From an uncultured Oribacterium sp. (lineage in GTDB: Bacteria; Bacillota; Clostridia; Lachnospirales; Lachnospiraceae): 17,070 bases of DNA. Of the stretch, positions 1 to 6,113 are shown one piece after another (the stretch's first letter is position 1; each line of letters begins with the position of its first letter). The stretch covers positions 1-17,070 of the forward strand of contig CAKQPT010000039.1 of NCBI GenBank assembly GCA_934270345.1. Direction: 5' to 3'. A model generated the notes under the pieces. It searched no databases. It saw only the letters and a program-made list of their open reading frames with translations, and had not been told where the DNA came from. The translations under genes were made by a program, and so were the position numbers.

Positions 1-58
1 TTTCTTCTTTTATCAAACTTCCTACACTTGAAAAGTGCGAACATAAAAACAGTTTCAT
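1..58 (-). CDS. Start of a peptidase S51 / class I glutamine amidotransferase-like protein (truncated by window edge)
   Basis: Only the first 19 codons lie in the window, reading MKLFLCSHFSSVGSLIKEE. The start is the ATG at 58-56, chosen because a full AGGAGG Shine-Dalgarno (complement of 65-70) sits 6 nt upstream. A competing ATG at 62-60 in another frame would be only 2 nt from that site. The opening pattern of a Met-Lys-hydrophobic strand, then Ser and a short helix, resembles the N-terminus of peptidase E-like (S51) proteins of Firmicutes. Those have a flavodoxin-like fold with a Ser nucleophile further in. The catalytic part is outside the window, so the family is a guess from a short N-terminus. 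That a gene starts here is better supported than its identity. Confidence 0.55.
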   Translation of the reverse strand, partial: MKLFLCSHFSSVGSLIKEE

Positions 59-107
59 CCATATCCTCCTTAATAAAGCTCGATTTCTCTCCCTGCTTTC
101 TATCTCA

Positions 108-134
108 ATTCTACCATCCCAGAATCAAACACAA
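108..134 (-). promoter_or_regulatory. Weak candidate promoter for the truncated gene at 58
   Basis: On the minus strand, TTGTGT (129-134) and TAGAAT (108-113) are 15 bp apart, shorter than the ideal 17. The -10 box matches 5 of 6. The bases GATGGTAGAATT around it recur in the promoter proposed for the CAP gene at 13,544-13,555. The 5' UTR would be about 40 nt. Confidence 0.35.
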
Positions 135-261
135 AATATAGGAATCCGGTCGGTTTTCGTTCTTTTTTATTAAGTCTTACTTTTAATATGACGGGAGCTT
201 GCCAAATGCGTTTCATTGGATGGACGCCACGCCCTAGCACATAATGAATAACCATAAAAAT

Positions 262-290
262 AGAGAGCGGGAAATCAAATCCTGCTCTCT
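262..290. terminator. Hairpin with T-rich flanks on both strands, possible bidirectional terminator
   Basis: AGAGAGCGGGA (262-272) pairs with TCCTGCTCTCT (280-290): 11 bp with one G-T pair, around a 7-nt loop. On the plus strand TTCTCTTT follows. On the minus strand ATTTTTATGG follows. No intact gene directly upstream on either strand explains it, so it may belong to a lost gene. Confidence 0.5.
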
Positions 291-324
291 TTCTCTTTGC
301 AAATATATGCAAATCACCAGTGGG

Positions 325-448
325 TTTTGTACGTTTTTGGGATCGATTCAGAGCTGTCTAAAAATTTGGGCAACTAAAATCTCTTGTGTCCTTGACAATG
401 GGTGCAATTCAATTTTCAAAGTGGTTAAGAGGGATTTTGTACGTTTTT
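325..448. repeat. Pair of 14-bp direct repeats TTTTGTACGTTTTT
   Basis: TTTTGTACGTTTTT occurs at 325-338 and again at 435-448, exactly 110 bp apart in the same orientation. A related TTTTGTACGTA lies at 3,170-3,180, just in front of the permease gene. The role is unknown; it could be a remnant of a mobile element or chance in AT-rich DNA. Confidence 0.4.
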
Positions 449-567
449 TCAAAATTTCAGAAAGAATTATTGTGGTTACAATATATTGTTTCGGTTATTT
501 CCTGAATTATGCCTGAGCAAAGACAATAAAACTCTGATTCATATAGGAAATCCCGCCGTCTCAAATT

Positions 568-588
568 TAATGGGGTCAGACCCCATTA
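568..588. repeat. REP-like palindrome, GGGGTCAGACCCC family, copy 1
   Basis: TAATGGGGTC (568-577) and GACCCCATTA (579-588) form a perfect 10-bp inverted repeat around a single A. The core recurs at 10,747, 10,798, 12,377 and 12,394. Cores of this type are widespread in bacterial genomes and are often associated with RAYT (REP-associated tyrosine) transposases; none is encoded in this window. Confidence 0.8.
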
Positions 589-641
589 CGAAATTCTTAA
601 GATAAATGAGCGGTCTCGCGCAAATATCTGAAAACAATAAT

Positions 642-675
642 TCCCTTGCAATGGCGATGATTCCATTGCAAGGGA
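642..675 (-). terminator. Intrinsic terminator of the permease-dehydratase unit
   Basis: TCCCTTGCAATGG (642-654) pairs perfectly over 13 bp with CCATTGCAAGGGA (663-675) around an 8-nt loop. It starts 37 nt after the dehydratase stop codon. The minus-strand tail AATTATTGTTTT is only moderately T-rich. The plus-strand tail TTTTATTTTC would let it act in both directions. Confidence 0.8.
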
Positions 676-711
676 TTTTATTTTCACGGTCTATTTCTAT
701 ATACGATCATC

Positions 712-1851
712 TCAGCGATCCACGATGGAGCCATCTTCGTGCCGCACGAACTTTCCATATCTTCCGGTAAATGGATATACCTTGTCGATATCATCGATCA
801 GTTCGATGCCGAGACCAGGGCCATCCGGGATCTTGATGTAGCCATTTTCAATCTCAAATGGGGTCTTCATCTCCTGATCCAGGCGGCAGTGACCATGATC
901 ATCTACAGGATACTCCTGAATCTCGAAATTCGGAATGCACGCATCCAGCTGAAGACATGCTGCGGTTGAAACTGGTCCTAAAGGATTATGCGGAATCACG
1001 TAGATTTGACGGCTCTCTGCAAGTGCTGCAATTTTCTTACCTGCCGTAATACCACCAGCCACACACATATCCGGTCGGATGTAGGCTACCTTCGATGCAG
1101 CCATATAATCCTCAAATTCCATCATGTTGATGAAACGTTCGCCGGTAGCCACCGGGACATCGACGCTGTCATTCAGCTTCACCATAGCGGACATATTATC
1201 CGGGATCGGGTCCTCATAAAAGTATGGCCGATATTTTGCAAGCGCCTTCCCGCATTCGATGGCTTCTGCAGGACGCAGACCCCGGTGGCACTCGATGGCG
1301 ATATCCATCTCCCAGCCAACCGCCTGACGGATGGCATCTAACTGCTTTTCCATGCGGGATACTACCTGAGAATAGGACTCACCGCAGCGCCCATTCTCAT
1401 CTTCAGGGTGACCGATCGAATATCGAATCGCTGTATAGCCCTGATTCTTCAGGTCCAGTGCCTTTTTCGCAAACTCTTCCGGTGATTTTGCCTTGAAATT
1501 TACATATATTCTGGCCTTATCCCGTACCTTGCCACCTAAAAGTTCGTAGATCGGAACACCGAAATACTTACCCTTTAAATCCCAAAGTGCGATGTCAATG
1601 CCGGAAATGGCAGCGGCTACGATGGAACCGCGGAAATGCATACATCTGGTAAGGCCGTTGTTTATATACTCGATCTGCATCGGGTCCTGCCCAATCAGAT
1701 GATGCTCCATCGCATGAATAGCCTCAGCCGTTGCCTCCTGATAACACCAGGCGCCACACTCGCCCAGTCCGACCAGGCCGGTATCGGTATGAACCTTCAC
1801 GAATAAATAGCGAACACCTGCGAGTATGGTTTCGATTTTTGTTATTTTCAT
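712..1851 (-). CDS. Enolase-superfamily sugar-acid dehydratase, D-galactonate dehydratase-like (mandelate racemase/MLE family)
   Basis: A 379-residue protein of normal family length. The capping domain covers about residues 1-120, followed by a (beta/alpha)7beta barrel. Mg2+ ligands are expected at E187 (in IECH), E213 (FYEDP) and E239 (ATGER). H189, H288 (IPHNPLGP) and E313 (FEIQEYP) fit the acid/base and stabilising residues. The 26-residue ligand spacing and the HNPLGPVSTAAC segment resemble DgoD as I remember it, where the first ligand is Asp rather than Glu. The Lys-x-Lys pair of true racemases is absent. The expected reaction is loss of water from an aldonic acid in the cytosol, giving a 2-keto-3-deoxy acid. 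The start lies 9 nt after the permease stop, with GGAG adjoining that stop, so the two are co-translated. The precise substrate cannot be read from the sequence. Confidence 0.85.
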   Translation of the reverse strand: MKITKIETILAGVRYLFVKVHTDTGLVGLGECGAWCYQEATAEAIHAMEHHLIGQDPMQIEYINNGLTRCMHFRGSIVAAAISGIDIALWDLKGKYFGVPIYELLGGKVRDKARIYVNFKAKSPEEFAKKALDLKNQGYTAIRYSIGHPEDENGRCGESYSQVVSRMEKQLDAIRQAVGWEMDIAIECHRGLRPAEAIECGKALAKYRPYFYEDPIPDNMSAMVKLNDSVDVPVATGERFINMMEFEDYMAASKVAYIRPDMCVAGGITAGKKIAALAESRQIYVIPHNPLGPVSTAACLQLDACIPNFEIQEYPVDDHGHCRLDQEMKTPFEIENGYIKIPDGPGLGIELIDDIDKVYPFTGRYGKFVRHEDGSIVDR

Positions 1852-1860
1852 AATATCTCC

Positions 1861-3147
1861 TTAAAATGCAGGGAAAATGGTCATGATATAAAACACAGAT
1901 GCTACAGATAAAACCAGTGAAATCAGCCAACCCTGCTTTAACAGGGACTTCTGGTCGTATCCGCCGGCTGCCATCGCCATCGGAACTGCAGGGGTAGCCA
2001 TTGGTGTCAGAATAGAGGACATTGCGCCACAAAAGCTTAAAAGGATCGGTCCGATCGGATTCGCACCGACAGCCTGACAGGTCATGATGGCAATCGGAAT
2101 AAAAATACCGTATACGGCTTTATTAAGCATGATCTGAGTGAACAGGAACGAGATGATGAAGAATACGCCGCCGATCAGATAGCCGTTATGGTTACCAGCC
2201 AGCATAATGGAGGTTGCCTGACCTACGATTTCGCCCGCACCCGTGTTGGTCAGCGCGGTAGCCATCGCAAGACATCCTACATAGATACAGCAGGTCGAAA
2301 CAGGAATGGCCTGAATCGCTTCTTTTTCTGACAGAACGCCACAGAATACGGTTAATAATGCGGCCGTAAGTGTGATCTTCCAGTTATCGATGCCATGGAA
2401 CTGCTTTGTAACCAGTAAAAGAATGGTTCCGAAGAAAATAATCACGCCCATTTTCTCTGAAAATGCGTTCAGCGGCTTCTTTTCGGAACGCTTCTGCGCC
2501 TTCACTTCAATCGGGATGATCGGCTGCTCCGGCGCATGCTTATATCCATAGAAGTATGCCCACAGGAGGGAAATGATGGCCAGCGGAAGTCTCGCGTACA
2601 TGAAGTCCATCGCCGTTAAAGAATATTCTGTGATGCCATAACCTTCCAGATATCCATTAAACATACCCGCATCCGTAATGGCTGCACTCAGCGGAAGTGC
2701 ACAACAGCAGGTTACACATACGACAGCTAATGCATACATGGTCTTTGATGGGCTGACACCGAAGGATTCACTCATCGCAAAGCACATAGGGAAAACAATC
2801 GCATAAACAGATAAAGGACTGTTCAGGAAGTTGGTGAGTAAAAATGCGATGATCAGATATCCGAGGTAAGCCCGCTTAAAAGAGCCTCCGGAAATCGCAA
2901 CGATTTTATCGGACAGCTTATCGATGAACTGTGTTCTGTTTAAGCCGGCGGCGACGACAAACATACTGGCAATGACGATATTGTTGGTGTTTGAAAAGCC
3001 GGAAAGCGCCTCCTTTCCCTCCAGACAGCCTGTTAAAACCAGCAGTACCATACTGGCCAGTGCAGTCAGACCCATCGGGAATTTGTTCCATGCAAAACAT
3101 AGCATGGAAATCACAAAAATAACGATGCAGATAGTTAAAGTGTTCAT
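1861..3147 (-). CDS. SLC13/DASS-like (ion transporter superfamily) carboxylate permease
   Basis: A 428-residue, very hydrophobic integral membrane protein with about 11-12 predicted membrane spans and a cytosolic charged loop near residues 203-230. The two halves of the fold each show a re-entrant-type motif: LNSPLSV (108-114) and SSILTPMATP (377-386). These are the places where SLC13-type carriers bind sodium and the carboxylate. The stretch FSNTNNIVIASMFVVAAGL (51-69) is also typical. The family imports di-, tri- or other organic acids with cations. Next to a sugar-acid dehydratase, uptake of an aldonic or related acid is a reasonable inference, not shown. The start is set by AAGGAG at 3,154-3,159, 6 nt upstream. 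It is the first gene of a two-gene unit. Confidence 0.85.
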   Translation of the reverse strand: MNTLTICIVIFVISMLCFAWNKFPMGLTALASMVLLVLTGCLEGKEALSGFSNTNNIVIASMFVVAAGLNRTQFIDKLSDKIVAISGGSFKRAYLGYLIIAFLLTNFLNSPLSVYAIVFPMCFAMSESFGVSPSKTMYALAVVCVTCCCALPLSAAITDAGMFNGYLEGYGITEYSLTAMDFMYARLPLAIISLLWAYFYGYKHAPEQPIIPIEVKAQKRSEKKPLNAFSEKMGVIIFFGTILLLVTKQFHGIDNWKITLTAALLTVFCGVLSEKEAIQAIPVSTCCIYVGCLAMATALTNTGAGEIVGQATSIMLAGNHNGYLIGGVFFIISFLFTQIMLNKAVYGIFIPIAIMTCQAVGANPIGPILLSFCGAMSSILTPMATPAVPMAMAAGGYDQKSLLKQGWLISLVLSVASVFYIMTIFPAF

Positions 3148-3179
3148 TTTTTTCTCCTTTGCAACTTTGTTTTGTACGT

Positions 3180-3185
3180 ATTATA
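3180..3185 (-). promoter_or_regulatory. Perfect -10 box upstream of the permease gene, no matching -35
   Basis: TATAAT on the minus strand lies 32 nt before the permease start codon. The 17-18 bp upstream spacing lands on AAGAAAC-like sequence, not on a TTGACA-like box, and the TGn extension is not correctly placed. A good -10 without a -35 suits a promoter that needs an activator, and an AraC-family gene is next door. The regulatory link is inference. Confidence 0.5.
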
Positions 3186-3261
3186 CAAAATCGGACAGTC
3201 TCGTTTCTTTCCGTTTTTGAAGCATTTATCTGTGCTGATTGCGAGTGCTGTGATAAAAAAT

Positions 3262-3277
3262 AGACAAATAACTGTCT
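3262..3277. promoter_or_regulatory. Small inverted repeat upstream of the permease promoter, possible operator
   Basis: AGACA (3,262-3,266) and TGTCT (3,273-3,277) flank a 6-bp AT-rich centre about 80 bp upstream of the -10 box. On the minus strand it is followed by ATTTTTT, so it could also be a weak second terminator. The evidence is pattern only. Confidence 0.25.
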
Positions 3278-3291
3278 GTAAATAACTAAAA

Positions 3292-3323
3292 AATGACCTA
3301 TACAGTAGTACTGACAGGTCATT
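3292..3323 (-). terminator. Intrinsic terminator downstream of the AraC-family gene
   Basis: AATGACCT (3,292-3,299) pairs with AGGTCATT (3,316-3,323), and inside it CAGT pairs with ACTG, giving a long interrupted stem. On the minus strand the hairpin runs directly into TTTTTAGTTATTT. It lies about 137 nt past the regulator's stop codon and 144 nt before the permease start, so it separates the two transcripts. An attenuator role for the permease is possible. Confidence 0.65.
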
Positions 3324-3362
3324 CACGTTTATCATTTTCTCTGAATTTCCGCAGGATAGCTA

Positions 3363-3376
3363 TGTGAACGCTTTCA
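3363..3376 (-). promoter_or_regulatory. Candidate catabolite-responsive element (cre, CcpA site)
   Basis: The minus-strand sequence TGAAAGCGTTCACA matches the cre consensus TGWAARCGYTWNCW at all but one position. It lies between the AraC-family gene and the permease gene, about 180 bp upstream of the proposed -10 box. CcpA binding would put this sugar-acid unit under glucose repression. Its distance from the promoter suggests roadblock or long-range repression, or an unseen promoter nearby. Confidence 0.55.
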
Positions 3377-3459
3377 CTGATACAAAAAATCAACAGGGCA
3401 ATTCTTTAGATTTCGTTTCTCAGGAATACGTGCTGCCATTGTGCGAAACGTCTGTCAAA

Positions 3460-4524
3460 TCACTCCAGTTCCTGTATCTGTCTGGAAAGCTGCACAAGCT
3501 TTTGCGTAATATCTTTGATTTTTTTCTCCTTCTCAGCAAGCTGAAGCTTATTCAGCTCGTTTCTATTCGGGTGAGGGACTTCATCACCAGAGAGACGTTC
3601 TTCTGATAAATACGCCTGCAGCTTACGACGAATCTCCTCATCATCTAAACCAATATAATGTTTCACATAATTTACGGAATCTCTCACTCTTACATTTTTC
3701 AGAGATTCCCGGTACTGTGTCGGTGTTCTGCCAAACAGCTCTTTAAATCTGGTATTAAAAGATTTAAGATTCGGAAAACCGGTATCATTCGAGATATTCA
3801 GGATCTTTTTATCTGTTCGATCAAGTTCTCGTACGGCTTCCCGCAGTCTTCGTCTCGTCAGAAATTCGTAAAAATTGATGCCTACACTGGCACGGAACAT
3901 CTGCGAAAAATAACTGCTGTTATAGCCGAAATGTTCCGCTACACCGTCCAGCGTAAGTTTTTCCTTATAGTGTTCCTCTATGTATCGGAGAATCTGTGAA
4001 AGATCCTCCGGGTGTTTTTCAACACCCAGCAGATTTTTATCTTCTCGTCTGGAAAACTGCTTCGTAAGTAAATTTAAAAGACCATAAAATGCGGAACGAA
4101 ACAGCAGCTCATCCACACCCTGTTCGTCAATCTGAGCAATCATCATTTCTGCCATGTATCTGCGCATGGCAGTATAACATGCCTGGTATCGGCTGATTTC
4201 ATCTGTGGCAAATTCAAAACGAACGTATCGATAATCCGGTATATACTGTTCAAGAAAATCCGGGTTCATACGAAAAAGAAAGGCGATACTTTCCGGAGTT
4301 TTGGAAAATGTCGCATGTCCTTCGTTTGAATTGATCATAATCATATCATCTTCTTTTAAAAGATAGAGTCGTTCGCCGGCGCAGACTTCCACCTCACCTT
4401 TCAATACAACGAGAATCTCCAGATCTTTATGCCAGTTATAGTGAAAGGTTCCGATTTCATATATATATTCTGTAAGGAACAGCTGATCCTCAAGCTGATG
4501 ATATTCGAATAAATATGGCTTCAA
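3460..4524 (-). CDS. AraC-family transcriptional regulator with cupin domain and C-terminal coiled-coil extension
   Basis: A 354-residue protein. Residues about 15-90 form a cupin-like sensor (HYNWHKDLEILVVLKGEVEV, 28-47). Residues about 172-275 hold the two helix-turn-helix units, with LDGVAEHFGYNSSYFSQMF (192-210) and ISNDTGFPNLKSFNTRFKE (244-262) followed by FGRTPTQYR. AraC proteins usually stop there; this one continues for about 79 residues and ends in a heptad-like, charged helix (about 325-354). The start is a TTG at 4,524-4,522, supported by AGAGG 7 nt upstream; the next in-frame Met is at residue 61, too late. It probably senses a sugar acid and activates the neighbouring permease-dehydratase unit. 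That target is inferred from position. Confidence 0.85.
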   Translation of the reverse strand: MKPYLFEYHQLEDQLFLTEYIYEIGTFHYNWHKDLEILVVLKGEVEVCAGERLYLLKEDDMIMINSNEGHATFSKTPESIAFLFRMNPDFLEQYIPDYRYVRFEFATDEISRYQACYTAMRRYMAEMMIAQIDEQGVDELLFRSAFYGLLNLLTKQFSRREDKNLLGVEKHPEDLSQILRYIEEHYKEKLTLDGVAEHFGYNSSYFSQMFRASVGINFYEFLTRRRLREAVRELDRTDKKILNISNDTGFPNLKSFNTRFKELFGRTPTQYRESLKNVRVRDSVNYVKHYIGLDDEEIRRKLQAYLSEERLSGDEVPHPNRNELNKLQLAEKEKKIKDITQKLVQLSRQIQELE

Positions 4525-4580
4525 TTGTTATCCTCTTCTCCTGCATCGTAGCGCGGTTTAACGGTCATAAAAATAATAAC

Positions 4581-4610
4581 AAAAAAGGATGCAACATTGC
4601 ATCCTTTTTT
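4581..4610. terminator. Strong symmetrical terminator after trkH
   Basis: AAAAAAGGATGCAA (4,581-4,594) and TTGCATCCTTTTTT (4,597-4,610) are perfect inverted repeats. The working hairpin is GGATGC/GCATCC with a 6-nt loop, and T6 follows on either strand. It begins 11 nt after the trkH stop codon and closes the trkA-trkH transcript. Confidence 0.92.
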
Positions 4611-4620
4611 GATTCGAAAA

Positions 4621-6072
4621 TCAGTTCGATTTCCGCCAGGTTCTCGGGAGGAATAAAAGCATCATCGGGAGGATCTCCAGTCTTCCGGCGAGCATATCGA
4701 AGGTCAGGACGATCTTACTGAAGTCGGAATAGGCGCCGAAATTGCAGGTCGGTCCGACGGCAGCGAGGCCTGGTCCGATGTTGTTGAAGGTCGCTGCGAC
4801 GGCGGAGAAATTCGTCGTGAAGTCGAAATTATCTGCGCATGCAATCAGGAACACGGAAACCATGAAGATCACCACGTACATGATGAGGTAACAGTTGACG
4901 GAACGTACGACGCTATGCTCGAGGCTCTTATTCTCGAGGCGGATGTGCTTGACGGCCTCCGGGTGTACCAGGACGAGCAGCTCCTTTCCGATCTCCTTCA
5001 TCATGATGATGAGACGGGAAATCTTGAAGCCACCGCCGGTGGAGCCTGCGCAGGCACCGGTAAACATCAGGAACAGGATCAGCATCTGGCTCGCCTGCGG
5101 CCAGGTCGCGAAATCGAGGGTCGAGTAACCAGTGGTCGTGATGATCGCGCCGACCGTGAAGAAGCTGTGATGGAGTGCATACAGGAAGTCACCGCCGTAC
5201 ATCTTCACGATGTTGATCGCGAAGAAAAAGGTACTGAAGGCGACGATGCCGAGGTAGACACGCGCCTCCTCACACTGAAACGCATCCTTGAACTTCCGCT
5301 TCTGCATCAGGTAGTAGACATTGAAATTCACACCGAACATGATCATCGATACCGAGATCAGGAACTGGCTCAGCATACTGTAGTCGGCCATGCCGGAGTT
5401 CCGGACGGCGAATCCACCCGTGCCGGCACTTCCAAAGGCGATACAGATCGAATCATAGATGCTCATGCCGCTCAGGAGGAAAAGGACGATCCAGGCGAGG
5501 GTCAATGCTGCATAGATCTTATACAGTGCCTTCGCAGTATCTGCGACACGCGGAACGATCTTGCTGACATCCGGTCCCGGGGACTCGGCCTTCATGATCA
5601 TCATATTGTAGCCGCCGCCGAGCGGAAGGATCGTCAGTACCAGGACGAGAACGCCCATGCCGCCGACCCAGTGGCTGAAGGAACGCCAGAAAAGGAGGCC
5701 CTTGCCGAGGTGCTCGACCTCACTGAGGATCGAGGCACCGGTCGTCGTAAAACCGGATACGATTTCGAAGACCGCATCGATGTAGGACGGAATCGTGCCG
5801 GTCAGATAAAACGGCAACGCGCCGATCAGTGACATCACGATCCAGCTCAGTGCACAGATGACGAAGCCCTCACGCGCATAATAATCGGTACGCTTCGGCC
5901 CCTTGATTGTGGCCAGGGTGCCGATCACGAGCGCCAGTACGGCGGAAATCGCCAGGGCCTGTACGGCCCAGAATTCCTGATAGATCAGTGCGCAGATGAT
6001 CGGCAGGATCATGATGCCGGCTTCAAGCTTCAGCACCCACCCGAGCACGTAAATAATCATACTAAAGTTCAT
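4621..6072 (-). CDS. trkH: TrkH/KtrB-family potassium uptake channel subunit
   Basis: A 483-residue membrane protein with four M1-P-M2 repeats. The four selectivity-filter loops are visible with their central Gly: TTTGAS (109-114), AGTGGF (216-221), TTTGYS (312-317) and NIGPGL (431-436). SHWVGGMGVLV (133-143) and GACAGSTGGGFKISR (339-353) are further family signatures. It forms the K+-conducting pore in the cytoplasmic membrane and is gated by the TrkA ring encoded just upstream. The start at 6,072 is chosen because AAGGAG (6,083-6,088) is 10 nt upstream; Met5 would be 22 nt away. It is co-transcribed with trkA and followed by a strong terminator. Confidence 0.95.
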   Translation of the reverse strand: MNFSMIIYVLGWVLKLEAGIMILPIICALIYQEFWAVQALAISAVLALVIGTLATIKGPKRTDYYAREGFVICALSWIVMSLIGALPFYLTGTIPSYIDAVFEIVSGFTTTGASILSEVEHLGKGLLFWRSFSHWVGGMGVLVLVLTILPLGGGYNMMIMKAESPGPDVSKIVPRVADTAKALYKIYAALTLAWIVLFLLSGMSIYDSICIAFGSAGTGGFAVRNSGMADYSMLSQFLISVSMIMFGVNFNVYYLMQKRKFKDAFQCEEARVYLGIVAFSTFFFAINIVKMYGGDFLYALHHSFFTVGAIITTTGYSTLDFATWPQASQMLILFLMFTGACAGSTGGGFKISRLIIMMKEIGKELLVLVHPEAVKHIRLENKSLEHSVVRSVNCYLIMYVVIFMVSVFLIACADNFDFTTNFSAVAATFNNIGPGLAAVGPTCNFGAYSDFSKIVLTFDMLAGRLEILPMMLLFLPRTWRKSN

Positions 6073-6085
6073 TTCCCGAACGCTC

Positions 6086-6113
6086 CTTATGCGAGAATAC
6101 TTATGCGAGAATA
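6086..6113. repeat. 14-bp tandem duplication at the trkA-trkH junction
   Basis: CTTATGCGAGAATA occurs twice head to tail at 6,086-6,099 and 6,100-6,113. Read on the minus strand, the first copy carries the last codons and TAA stop of trkA. The second copy, in the gap, leads into the AAGGAG site of trkH. Confidence 0.9.

Larger units (their letters stand above)
114..641. other. AT-rich intergenic stretch without a convincing gene
   Basis: Between the truncated gene at the left edge and the dehydratase terminator I find no reading frame with a plausible ribosome-binding site. The 90-codon plus-strand frame at 244-516 and the 70-codon minus-strand frame at 100-312 have no Shine-Dalgarno and no recognisable motif. 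The stretch holds a hairpin at 262-290, a direct repeat at 325-338/435-448 and a GGGGTCAGACCCC palindrome at 568-588. It may contain decayed mobile or gene remnants. Confidence 0.6.

Noticed and set aside
100..312. 70-codon minus-strand frame in the left intergenic stretch
   Set aside because: It overlaps a candidate promoter and a hairpin, and lacks a Shine-Dalgarno.
244..516. 90-codon plus-strand frame in the left intergenic stretch
   Set aside because: No ribosome site upstream of its ATG, it runs through a hairpin and a direct repeat, and no similarity is recognisable.
4915..5832. 305-codon plus-strand open frame opposite trkH
   Set aside because: Antisense to the pore loops of TrkH, highly charged and without a membrane or enzyme motif.
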